64,000 nt of DNA from Polyporus tsugae (Eukaryota > Basidiomycota > Agaricomycetes > Polyporales > Polyporaceae): contig JAHRBS010000012.1 in NCBI GenBank assembly GCA_024305745.1, forward strand, positions 1,555,001 through 1,619,000, read 5' to 3'. A program made the translations under genes and the position numbers. Shown piece after piece: positions 50,953 to 60,758 of the stretch. The first letter of the stretch is position 1. The number at the start of each line of letters is the position of its first letter. The notes under the pieces were generated by a model. It saw only the letters and a program-made list of their open reading frames with translations, was not told the origin of the DNA and did no database searches.

Positions 50953-52347
50953 CTGTGTCCCACACGTCCCTTCCTCGCCCCTTCATGACCACGGCAACCT
51001 GTGGACTGAGCGGCCGAGACGACTTCGGTTCACGGCTTACCGATTATGACATTCGATGTATAACAAATGCTCCGGCTTCTAGCCTCGTCACCTATGCTGA
51101 TTCCTTCCCCTGCGGTTATGGTCGGCACCTGCGTTCACGTCTTGCTGCAGGGGTGACGCACTCCTCTTCCATATGTCCGATTTCGCCGAGCTGGACCCTT
51201 CTCTGATGCCGTTGATCACATACTACTCTACATCCCACATCGTAATCACTTTGTTCTCTGAATATCCCCCACCCCCCTTCCCATCCCCGCTACCCTCTTC
51301 TACGTGTTTTACCATTCAGTCTTCATCCTTTCTCCCCATTTATCCACCGTTTGTTATGCCTTTATCGTTCCTCCATCTTCCTTCCGTCTTCGCTCCCGCG
51401 CTCTGACGTCAGGGAGCACATGCGGAGCTTCCCAACGAACGGCCCTCGGTCTATTTATCACTTCCGAATCACCCTGCTGCTCCGTTACCTGTACATGTAC
51501 CACTAATCTCTCTTCCATTACTCCGGGTTCGAGTGCCCCACGGGCTCCTGCGCCGCTGCAATGCATTGAGGCCTAACTACCTTACCTTACCCGTATCCAT
51601 ACTATTGCGAATCTCTCCCCTCACATCCGCCGCCGCCGTAACCATACCCTACCACCCTCTGCCAGCGCCGGGGCCCCGATTACAAGCTCTCCGCATCCCG
51701 AATCTTTCAGCTGAATGTATGCACGACTACTGTGTTACCCCTCCCCACATGCAAACCTCTCTTGGAACGATCTCGAGCTTATGTATGTCGTATTGGTAGT
51801 GTTCAAATGCCGTGTATATAGGAAAACGTCGTGCGCGTTCGTTCACGCGGATAGCAAACAACAGATGCCGTTGTCTCCCTCGGCCGGTTTGTGTCCCTGT
51901 TAACTTAGCTTGAAGTACTTATGGTGGTGATTGAATTCGGTGCTTGCATAGTTGCAGAAGGTACCGGTCGAGTAGCTGGCACAGTTAACTCAAGCGACGT
52001 CACATCGCGGGGTACCACTGCAGTACTGGGGCGTGTTCGAAGGGCCCCGCCTTTCACGGAGCACCAGCCAGCAGCTACTCGAGCTCCCGAACGCCGTCAA
52101 TCGTGTCGCGGTACACGTTGGTCTCTTGGCAGTAATTCCACCAAGCACCGTTGCAATGATCATGAACGTTGAACCTCGGTCCTCCATAGGCCTCCATCCT
52201 CGATCAACCGACCCGTGACTGCACCAAGGGCATCAAGGCATGCGCAGTGAAACGATCCATCCAGCGCGATATTTGACTGTGATATTTCGTTTCCCATGAA
52301 GTTAGTCCTACATGGTCTATCCATCTTTCAGAACCAACCACTCCAGC
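50953..52347. other. 1.4-kb spacer between convergent loci
   Basis: CT-rich from about 51150 to 51700, consistent with a 3' flank. No gene, RNA or element was recognised. Confidence 0.4.
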
Positions 52348-53619
52348 TCACAGCCAACCCCACCCCTTGAAGTCTTCCAACGAATCCCTGGTCAGCTCAT
52401 CCAACGTGCGATACTGAATACCCAGCAAACGGATGCTCTTTTCCACGACAACCATGTTCGGGTAGTAGGCGTCCTTTGGGTTGTACGACTCATCTCCCTT
52501 GGGGGGGGATCTTATCCGAGTACCGACGCGCAGTATTGACTATGTATCATCCTCGTTATTGCACAGCCTAAATGGGGCTGTAAAATCACAATCACCCACT
52601 GAAATCCTGCCAGCTCGCCCGGAAGCTGCAGATAATGAATCGCTCGCCGCCCGCTTCCTCCTTCTCCAGCCTGACGCGCGCAAGGTCGCGCACGTCCACG
52701 ATCCAGAATCTGCACACAACGCTGTCATGTGGATACCCGAGCCATTCGTACTGCCCTTTGCGACGCACCCGAACTTCATCAACGTTACATTTCCCATTGC
52801 ACCGCCCGTCTCGCCTTTGACGACGCGCTTGTACCAGTCCGCCTGTGTGCTCCCGAACGTCTCCAGACTCGGGCTCTCGTGGACGACCGACCCAAACACG
52901 AACACGGGCAGAACACCACCAGATCCCACCCCAACGCTTCTCCCTTCTCGCCCAGCTCCTTCTTGGCAGTCTCGTAGAACTCCCACGCCGCTCGCTCAGC
53001 GAGCACTTTGCTCGCGCGGTACTTGTGCAGCGGCTCCGCGTCCCTCCCCTTCTCCTCGCAATGATTCGCGCTGTCCTCATTTTACGAGCTCTCGTTAATA
53101 GTGGCCGACGTGCGCCGCTGGGGGTCCACACGTGTGCCTGCGGTGAGCGCGGCATCGGAAGACGTGATAAACACGCGCCGGACACGCGTGCGGTGCAGGA
53201 GCGCGCTCGCGAGGACGGTGCAGGTGCCCTGGACGGCTGGCTGGATGATCTCGGACGGATCGCCGTCGGATAGGGACACAAGGGACGCGATGTGTGCGAT
53301 CGCGTCGACGTCGGCAACATGTGCGTCGAACGCGCCATCCTATAGTATACCGTGCCGGGAATGCGTGTGGAGGGAAGTGCTGAGAGTGTGGACGGAAACG
53401 GGAGGGGATTGGACAGACCTTCGTGAAGTCCTCGACGATGACTATCTCGAGCTTATCACCGAAGGCCTTGAAATATTCGCGGAGGTATGTGGCCTTGTGC
53501 TCCGAGCGGACGGTGCCACGCACGGCATAGCCGTGCTCGAGGAGGTCCTTGACGACCCAGGCGGCGACGTAGCCGTTCGCACCGGTGACGAGGGCCTTTC
53601 CTGAGGGGAGTGCAGGCAT
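52348..53619 (-). pseudogene. Decayed NAD(P)-dependent epimerase/dihydroflavonol-4-reductase-like gene
   Basis: The first exon (from 53619) has a good Rossmann start, GKALVTGANGYVAAWVVKDL, and a donor after VEDFTK. The second exon opens GAFDAHVADVDAIAHIASLV and reads to TSATINESS. It is then stopped by TAA (about 53094) in a place where homologues have an aromatic residue. The same frame continues (NEDSANHCEEKG, then the catalytic-type YRASK) to DLVVFCP. There a one-base slip moves the frame to VFVFGSVVHESPSLETF. After a further intron, FWIVDVRDLARVRLEKEE and GERFII follow. The last exon, ending KGWGWL, is out of frame because of eight consecutive C on the coding strand (52501-52508). One stop and two frameshifts argue for a pseudogene, though two are at or near slippage-prone sequence. 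Confidence 0.75.
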
Positions 53620-54465
53620 GACGTGAGGTGTCGCGAGTGAAGTCGGACAAGCAATGTTACTCACAGGTACATACTTATATGCTTGCATGGATGCTCTGCC
53701 ACTGGCCCGAGTGGAGATCTAGACTTGCTAAACATGTCAACCATCAGTCGAAACATTCGATTGCAAGCCATCGTGCTCACCTTCCTCGATCTACCCCATT
53801 CTCCTCTCTCTCCTCCCCGCAATCAATAGGCTGAAGCCTCATGCGAACGTACCGGAGCCACCAAGTTCGGATGAGCCGCACGACCTCGCCGCTCTCGCGC
53901 GTACCGTCGCTGCGAGTCGCTCTCTATGAGGTTCGTCGCGATCGACCTATCTGCTGTTGCGAAGGGGTCCAGCCCGGTGGAGTGCGCTTGGTTCCGGGTA
54001 GTTGAGGTCAAGGACAGTCGCTTGCGGGAGGTTGTGAGGATCGGCGAGAAGGAGAGGAAGACTTTGTTCGAGAAGATGAGGGCATTCAACCGGTATGACT
54101 GAAGCTGCTGGCGGTGAGTACATGCTCGACCTTCTGTGCGGTATAGAGTGTTGCACTGGGAGGACAGGCGTGATTAGACTAAACCATTCTTGCTTCTGGA
54201 GCTAATGTTTAATGTCGCTCGAGCGCATACAGCCCATACTTCCCCACCTACTAGAGATATCCTTTCGGTTTCTGTATTACACTTGCATTGTCTTTGGCCC
54301 AATGATTCTCCTTGGATTCGGATGCTTGGTTCCTGGATATGGTCTCGATTCTAGAGAGTTTGAAACACGTAGCTCAGGTCATAGTAATACATAATGTGCT
54401 GGAGTGACTTCGATTATACATGTTGACGATGCCTTTTCCGCTCTTCCTGTTGCGGTGCGCGAACT
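53620..54465. other. Spacer with a possible gene scrap
   Basis: A 59-codon open frame at 53926-54103 (+), ending KTLFEKMRAFNRYD, looks protein-like, and a different frame just upstream (53830-53925) does too. They could be a broken short gene, but no family is recognised. The rest is empty. Confidence 0.3.
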
Positions 54466-55637
54466 TCAATAACCGAACTTCTTCTCAGTCTCCGTCTCGC
54501 CAACCGCGGTGGCGAGGTGTCGCGTGAGCCCGTCCGTCATCGCGCCTTGGTCCGTCGTTACATTGATCTACATTGTACAGGAAGTGAGGGCTTGCAGTCC
54601 GCATTGTAGGTTAGAACGCACCATGTCGAATCCCTCTTTCGCGCGCTTTGCAGATTGCGCACCCGACGTGCAGAATACCGCGCTATGTAGTGGGAAACCA
54701 TTCTGGATGAGCGGATGCGGACTCCGGATGTGTAAAATCAAGCTGAGCACACACCATTTCTTGCCCTTGGCATGTGTGGTCGCAAGGATGTTCTGGATCA
54801 ACTTCTCCACCTCGGGGTGCGGGTCCGGCGAGGGCGCGGGGAACCCGTGCGAGAGCGAGAGGTCATATGGGCCGATAAAGACGCCATCTGCACACGCGAG
54901 GTGGAAGTGAGCCTTCCTCAACCGCCACGATAGCTAAAGCCACGGAGAAACTGACCAAGGCCATCGACGGACAGAATCTCCTCGAGGTTTGTATAGCCGT
55001 CGCGAGTCTCGATTTGGACGAGCACGAGCACGGACTCGTTCGCGCGCTGAAGGTAGTCCGCCGCGGACACCCCGGGGCCCCAGGCGAGCTGCGTGAACGG
55101 GTTCCCGAAGCCCCGCACGCCCGTTGGGGGAAAGCGTGCTGCAGACACGATGGACGCCGCTTGCGCGCGATTCGATACCTACATTGACTTTGGCTTAGCA
55201 TACACCAGGTCTTCGACTTCGCGATCGCGCCTCCTCTCCATTCCTCCGCTCCCCGCTCTGTCTCCGCCGTGATTTAGATTTGGATAGGAGGGACGCACCA
55301 TGGGAACAAGGACGCCCCGCGCGCCCTGGTCGAGCACGTACTTGATCTGCCACGCCACGCTCCCGTCCGCGCACGCTCCGGTCGCGGGTATGCGCACGAT
55401 CGTGCTCGGGGCGTCGGGGCCCAGGCCCGCGATCGCATGCACGGACTCGGCGGCGCCGGGGTGGAGGGCGGTCATGCCGTGTTCGCAGTCAATGACGACC
55501 CAGGAGAGGTGCGGGGATGCGGAGGCGGCGACGCGGGCGTTGAGGGCGCCGGGGAGGGTGAGCCACGCGCCGAAGGCGGGCTTGGAGGCGCGGAATGCAT
55601 GTGAGAGGGGGTGGGCGTGGGCTAGGGCGGTAGCCAT
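54466..55637 (-). CDS. HpcH/HpaI family aldolase (2-keto-3-deoxy acid or citrate-lyase-beta-like)
   Basis: Five exons (55299-55637, 54956-55178, 54755-54887, 54622-54682, 54466-54567) give 285 residues. The (beta/alpha)8 family motifs are present: WVVIDCEHGM near residue 47, VLVPM before the first intron, VQIETRDGYTNLEEIL carrying the metal-binding Glu, and GVFIGPYDLSLSHG with the metal-binding Asp. The last exons give TSGAQSAKRAKEGFDM. Such enzymes cleave 2-keto-3-deoxy dicarboxylic acids to pyruvate and an aldehyde using a divalent metal ion. Fungal members often act in aromatic or sugar-acid catabolism, but the substrate is not determined here. There is no targeting signal. All four introns are needed, since each contains stops or shifts the frame, and the junctions keep conserved motifs intact. 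Confidence 0.9.
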
Positions 55638-56390
55638 TGGAAGCGGGCTTGGAATGCGAATGCGAGTGGGGGGAGGGCAAGATGGGTAGCTTTTCGGTCG
55701 AGCTCGCGGTGGCCAAGTGTGCGATGAAACGTCGAACGTAGGACATGGTGTGTATATAGTCTTGACGGGAACCGCAGTCCTTCGGGAAGCCGTGAAGCCG
55801 TAGAAGTGCGTTCAGAAGGACGTGCCTGATGTCATGAGGTACAATATTGGGCGGACTTGGTCACAGGATGGCTTTTGCGTCCCGACGGATCCGCCGGACT
55901 TCAAGCCGATGGTGCCACACCCCTCATTATATGGGTGCACGGCGTGGTTACTTTGCAAAACGATACCGGGCTCTCGAACCATTCTCTCGACGACTGACTC
56001 GGAGTCAGCACCAGCTGGCAACAAATCAGTTGAAAGATCACTCACGCGTGCAATCCACGTTCACCCGCGAGAGGCGTCGTCCAAGTTGGCGTTACCTGTG
56101 GAGCAAAGATCCAGAATTGTGCAGCCCCTATGGATAGTGTCGGTGGAAACAAAAACTGAGAGCAGTCAGTAGTCGAGGTACGAAAGCGCCTAACCTCGTA
56201 CGCAGACAAACCCCCAAAACGAGTAATCTAGACGCCTATAGTTGAACCGACGCCAGTCACTTACGTAACGTATGTAGTCGGTTCATTCCAGAGTCCGAGT
56301 TCCATGGCGGCTGAGAAGCAGACCCGGCTCTGACGACCGTCTCTGGCAGTGGTGCGGAGAAAAATAGTATCGCTGTATGTGACGACCGGG
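55638..56390. other. Spacer between aldolase promoter and LINE 3' end
   Basis: Upstream region of the aldolase gene up to the tail of the retrotransposon. No other feature is seen. Confidence 0.4.
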
Positions 56391-56408
56391 TAGATAGATA
56401 GATAGATA
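56391..56408. repeat. (GATA)n tail of the LINE
   Basis: Four TAGA/GATA units close the 3' end of the element. The position directly after the 3' untranslated region supports this as the element boundary. Confidence 0.7.
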
Positions 56409-56888
56409 TATTCAATGATTATAGTGGCATTGAGGCCGTCTCGGCCGAAGTTGCCACTGTCGCTAGCCTACTACTAAAGTACGACTGCTCGGAGTAAATC
56501 TACCGATACAAGTAAACACTGCGATGGGGAGGCTAGATGATACACGGAAGTCGAGGAGCGGGGGAGAATACATGCGAGAGACCGGGGCGAGAGTGAACGA
56601 GTCCAACAGCACAGAGAGCTACGTGCGTTGGGGTAGGTAGTAAGAAGAGACATTGTGGGGAGGCATTGAGGATGGGGAAGAGCTACTGAGCAGAATGACG
56701 ACAAGAGCAGACAGGGGCGGCGTGCCCATTGGGTTGGTGTAGAGAGGGAGAAGCCCTCCGGGTAGTAGGTGTAAGAGAGGCTGGGCGGGGCGGAGACCCC
56801 GGAGCCGTAACACTACAGTAAAGGAGAAGGAGACACAGACACAGAAGGAGAAGGGGAAAGGGGAGGGGTGATGCATCAATGGGCTGAC

Positions 56889-57323
56889 TCAATGTGCTGG
56901 TGCGCGATATGCTTCGAAGCGGCCCGTCATCTCCACGAAGTCCAACACCGCCGTCCGAGCTTTGACGTTCCCGATTGTGTTCCGCAGCGTCATGGGGCCC
57001 TTGACGGCCTTGCGGAAGATGTGGCGAGCCGCGGTGAACCGACGACAGGTGAAAAGGAAGTGGGAGACAGTCTCGGGGATGGAGCAGGCTAAGCAGAGGG
57101 GCGAGTTGATGGCACGAATGTGAGCGAGGAAGGCGTTGAGGCCAACGTGGCCACTGCGTAGTTGCGAGAGGATGCTGCACTGCTGGCGGGAGAGGCCACG
57201 GTAGAGCTTGAGCACCGCCGGTCCCGGCGGCGTGCTGTCGATGACCCGCGTGACGTGACACCCTTGGGGAGAAGACTCCCACGCTGTCTTCCACTCCGCA
57301 TGAAGGTGCTCCTCGTACTACTT
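56889..57323 (-). pseudogene. C-terminal part of LINE ORF2 cut off by two stop codons
   Basis: In the same frame as ORF2, after TAG at 57324-57326 and a second TAG at 57318-57320, the protein continues for about 140 codons. It reads YEEHLHAEWKTAW, then KLYRGLSRQQCSILSQLRSG, and finally the Cys/His segment CLACSIPETVSHFLFTC. The His and Cys residues form the CCHC-like motif (C-x2-C, H, C) common after the RNase H region in this LINE group. Frame is kept to the stop at 56889. Only the two TAG codons separate it from the upstream part. Confidence 0.8.
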
Positions 57324-60300
57324 CTACAGCACGGTGCGCTCCGTTCGCAAGTCATGCAGGACAGTGAGGACAGGGCGAGGAAGGTCCGATGACTCGAACC
57401 CACCTGCTGCTGCCCTAGCGTCATCGCGTGCCTGGCACCATAAGTACTCATGGTCACCGCTACCGCGGGGAGGTGCCCAGACAATCCGGAGGCGAAGGGA
57501 GGGACGGGAACGGCGTTTTATGGTGGTAAGCCTCTCTAGGAAGAGCCTGGTGAGGGGGTGGTCTGGACGAGAGGTGAGAGCAGTAACCGCCGCGCGATCT
57601 GGGACAAGTACGCTAACGCGGGTGGCTCGAGGGCAGCCAGTGATGACGCACAATGCGAGTGTCAACGCCGCAAGCACGCCGTCGTGTACCTGCCAGGGTG
57701 CGACAGGCCCGAGGGATGCTCGACGGGAGACGCGTCCACTGTCACGTCTGACGGTCACTGCTGCTGCACCCAGTTTAGAGTCCGAGACGCACCCTTGAGT
57801 AAAAACGCACGTATCCTGGCTCCAAAGCACCTCGGACGCGCGGGACTTCGCCTCCGCCTTGGTATCAGCAACCACGAGTTCAAACGGCAACTCACCGGCA
57901 GACGCAGACGACGGCGCGTGGCAAACCGTCTCGACTTCGCGAAGGTCAGGGAACCGGTGGAAGAGCTCGTGTAAAGGGGAGCGATGGAAGCGGGGATAGT
58001 GGGACGTACAGCGTCGGATCACCTTGTAGAGGGGATGGGAGTCCGGGAGCGAGGCGAGCCGTGCAGCGGCGCGGTGGGCAACTTGGTTCAGGCGGAGCTC
58101 GACAGGGAGAAGGTCCGCATGGTAGTCAAGGAAAACACTGGATGTAGACTTGAAAGCTCCAGTGATCATCAAACCCACGATGCACTGCACCTTCCCTATG
58201 CGCCGCGCGACGCCTACCGAACCTGTCGCCCTATGAGACCCCTCCGTCCTACAGATCGGCGTGTACCACACTGCGAGGCCGTATTCCAGACAAGGGCAGA
58301 CTACCGCCTTGAAGAGCCGGCGAGCATACTGGTGGGGGAGGCCGAATGTGGGCTTCGCGAGGCGCCCCACAGCGAGAACTGCCGCAGTGCCCTTTGCGAT
58401 AGCGGCCTCCGCGTGCTCGTGCCACCGTAGGCGACGGTCGACAATGATGCCCAGGTACCTGGCGGACTCGGAAGGGGCGATGGTGTGCCCATCAATCTGC
58501 AAAGGGAGCGGCGAGTAGCGTGGCTCATAACGAGTGTAATGTACGAGTTGGAACTTGCCGATATCGAAGCGACACGCATGTCTGTGCGACCAGGCCAGGA
58601 GACGAGGAACAATCTCTGACAGGATGTGCACATTGGTCGCGATGTCCGGTGATGTGGCGGCGATAGTGGTGTCATCGATGTAGCCAAGCGAGAGCTGGGA
58701 GCGGTCCTTGGGGTCGATCAGCTCGAGCAGGTCAGCAGAGTAGAAAAGATATAGAATGGGGGAGAGAGGGGATCCTTGTGGTAGCCCACAGTCGGCAAGG
58801 AGGGGGTCAGATGTGAAGTCATCAAACTTCAGCTGCGTACGACAGTTCCTAAGAAAATCTGCGATCCAGCGGACAATGGGCTCCGGGACGCTGCGTTTGC
58901 GCAAGTTGTGGAGGAGGCGTTGGTGATTGACAGAGGGGAAGGCCGATGAGATGTCGAGGTACAGAACAGAGGTAACCTTTCCTCTATGCCACGAGTCCTT
59001 GATGCGTTGCACAAGGTGGAGAACAGCGTCGGTGGTGGTTCGCTGAGGGCGACCGCCGAAGTGATTCGCTGGGAGGAGGTTGTGCTCCTCCGCCAGTGCC
59101 GCCAAGCGGCGAGCGATGATGGATTCGACAACCTTGCTTGATGTATCCTCGAGGGCGATGGGGCAGTAGGCTTTGGGAACAAGATAGCTTGGCTTGCCGG
59201 GTTTGCGGAGGGTGATGGTGGTGAAGAATTTCCACTTGGCAGGGTGGTGCCCCAGTACCAAGCACCTGTTGATAAGGTTAGTGAACACCGGCACTACAAT
59301 CTCAGAACACTCCTTGAGTGCCGCATTCGGAACCCCAGACGGGCCGGGCGCCTTGAAAGGGCTGAGGTTCTCAATCGCAGACTCTACCTCCTCCTCCGAG
59401 AAGGGTGTGAACGGGAGCTGATCGTCATATTCTGCCTCCACAGTGTCCGACAGGGAGGCGGGTGGTGGTGTAGGGAAGAACTGCGCCATCAATGCATCGC
59501 GCTTCTCAGAACACGACTGCGCAACTGACCCATTGGGCAGGTTCAGCGCGGGAAGACGTGATGCGAGGGTATCTTCGGAAGCTTGCGTGACATACTTGCT
59601 GGCCTGCCAGATGGTATGCTCTGTGGCCGATTCGACATACTTGCGCCAGTGAAGGCGCTTCTGATGACGAATTGCCGTGTGGTACTCACGGGATGCAGCG
59701 CGGGCAGCAGCAACATCCTCTGGGGAGGCGCGACGACGCGCGGCACGGTTGGATAGCCGGCGCGCGGCGCACTTCAGCGTGGTGAGCTCGGGAGTCCACC
59801 AACGCTTGGAGTATGGACACGGCTTGGCGACAGGGACTGCACCATCAGCAGCCTGCACAAGAATATCAGTGATATCGGAAACCAAGGAGTCGATGCAATC
59901 AATGCAGGCGTCTGCTAGCTTGCATGAACGGGCAGGCACCTCCGTGTCGAGCCAAAGTTGCTTCACATTGTCGCGGTATGTCTCCCAATCAGTCTCCCTC
60001 CAATTCTTGCGAACCGGAGGGGAGACCGTCGGGACGTCCAGGCTAAGTTCAACCTCCACGCTACGGTGGTCGCTACCATGGTCGAAACCCGTCTCGCACC
60101 GGGTGACTAGCTCCATCAGTGGGCACGAAGCGAAGACGAGGTCGAGAGTCGACCATGTGCCATGAGCATCCGAGAGGAACGTCGGAGTGCCCTCCGGGAG
60201 AGCAGGGAAGAGGTTGTGTTCAGCGAGGACTTGTAATAGAAGCGCTGCGTCAGAGCGACGTGTGCGCTGTGGCATGTTATGGCCCGACCAGAGAGGGTGG

Positions 60301-60758
60301 TGAAGGTTAAAGTCACCCGCCAGAAGGCAGGGCGAGGACACCACGCCGGGTTCGCGGAGAGCAGACTGGAGGAGAGAAATAGAACTATCGGAACTCGGAG
60401 GATTGTAAACGGAGAAAATAGAGAGAGAGAAAGCAGAGAAGGAAAATTTCACGGCGCAGACATCAGAGGACATGAGGGGGAGTTGGGTGTACGAGTCTGA
60501 GAGGAGGCAGTTGCTGACATAGATAACGCTGCGGATGGCCGCGGCGGGGTCACGCGCACCCAGCGCGCTGGGGAGGTGCAGATTCCAGTGAGGTGAACGA
60601 AAAGAGGCATAGTCTTCAATGTGTAAAGGGAGCTCTTGGAGACACAGGACGTCCCAGAGCGCAGGGTCAGTGCTGTTGAGGAGCGACAGCACGACCTCTG
60701 GTGAACGACGACAATTCAGCGAAATGACTCGCAACCCCTTACTGGGCTGCGCACTCAT
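57324..60758 (-). CDS. LINE ORF2: endonuclease, reverse transcriptase, RNase H-like
   Basis: One open frame of 1144 residues without introns. The apurinic-type endonuclease is at residues 10-235: Asn in ISLNCRRS, Glu in CLQELP, DFNLHHP, and the catalytic SDHR. The reverse transcriptase covers about 450-720: FGGRPQRTTTDAVLHLV, VLYLDISSAFPSVNH with its catalytic Asp, GLPQGSPLSPILYLF, and the active-site box GYIDDT. An RNase H-like stretch follows around 985-1110, but the usual TDGS is replaced by TQGC. The endonuclease nicks the target and the reverse transcriptase copies the element RNA there. Translation of ORF2 probably depends on ORF1, since the two share ATGA (60755-60758). The frame ends early at a TAG, with homologous sequence continuing beyond. 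Confidence 0.93.
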   Translation of the reverse strand: MSAQPSKGLRVISLNCRRSPEVVLSLLNSTDPALWDVLCLQELPLHIEDYASFRSPHWNLHLPSALGARDPAAAIRSVIYVSNCLLSDSYTQLPLMSSDVCAVKFSFSAFSLSIFSVYNPPSSDSSISLLQSALREPGVVSSPCLLAGDFNLHHPLWSGHNMPQRTRRSDAALLLQVLAEHNLFPALPEGTPTFLSDAHGTWSTLDLVFASCPLMELVTRCETGFDHGSDHRSVEVELSLDVPTVSPPVRKNWRETDWETYRDNVKQLWLDTEVPARSCKLADACIDCIDSLVSDITDILVQAADGAVPVAKPCPYSKRWWTPELTTLKCAARRLSNRAARRRASPEDVAAARAASREYHTAIRHQKRLHWRKYVESATEHTIWQASKYVTQASEDTLASRLPALNLPNGSVAQSCSEKRDALMAQFFPTPPPASLSDTVEAEYDDQLPFTPFSEEEVESAIENLSPFKAPGPSGVPNAALKECSEIVVPVFTNLINRCLVLGHHPAKWKFFTTITLRKPGKPSYLVPKAYCPIALEDTSSKVVESIIARRLAALAEEHNLLPANHFGGRPQRTTTDAVLHLVQRIKDSWHRGKVTSVLYLDISSAFPSVNHQRLLHNLRKRSVPEPIVRWIADFLRNCRTQLKFDDFTSDPLLADCGLPQGSPLSPILYLFYSADLLELIDPKDRSQLSLGYIDDTTIAATSPDIATNVHILSEIVPRLLAWSHRHACRFDIGKFQLVHYTRYEPRYSPLPLQIDGHTIAPSESARYLGIIVDRRLRWHEHAEAAIAKGTAAVLAVGRLAKPTFGLPHQYARRLFKAVVCPCLEYGLAVWYTPICRTEGSHRATGSVGVARRIGKVQCIVGLMITGAFKSTSSVFLDYHADLLPVELRLNQVAHRAAARLASLPDSHPLYKVIRRCTSHYPRFHRSPLHELFHRFPDLREVETVCHAPSSASAGELPFELVVADTKAEAKSRASEVLWSQDTCVFTQGCVSDSKLGAAAVTVRRDSGRVSRRASLGPVAPWQVHDGVLAALTLALCVITGCPRATRVSVLVPDRAAVTALTSRPDHPLTRLFLERLTTIKRRSRPSLRLRIVWAPPRGSGDHEYLWCQARDDARAAAGGFESSDLPRPVLTVLHDLRTERTVL

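Noticed and set aside
53926..54103. Short open frame ending KTLFEKMRAFNRYD
   Set aside because: Protein-like but too short, with a frame change upstream; not enough to call a gene.
57334..60500. Plus-strand open frames across the LINE
   Set aside because: Antisense shadows of ORF2, with no family similarity.
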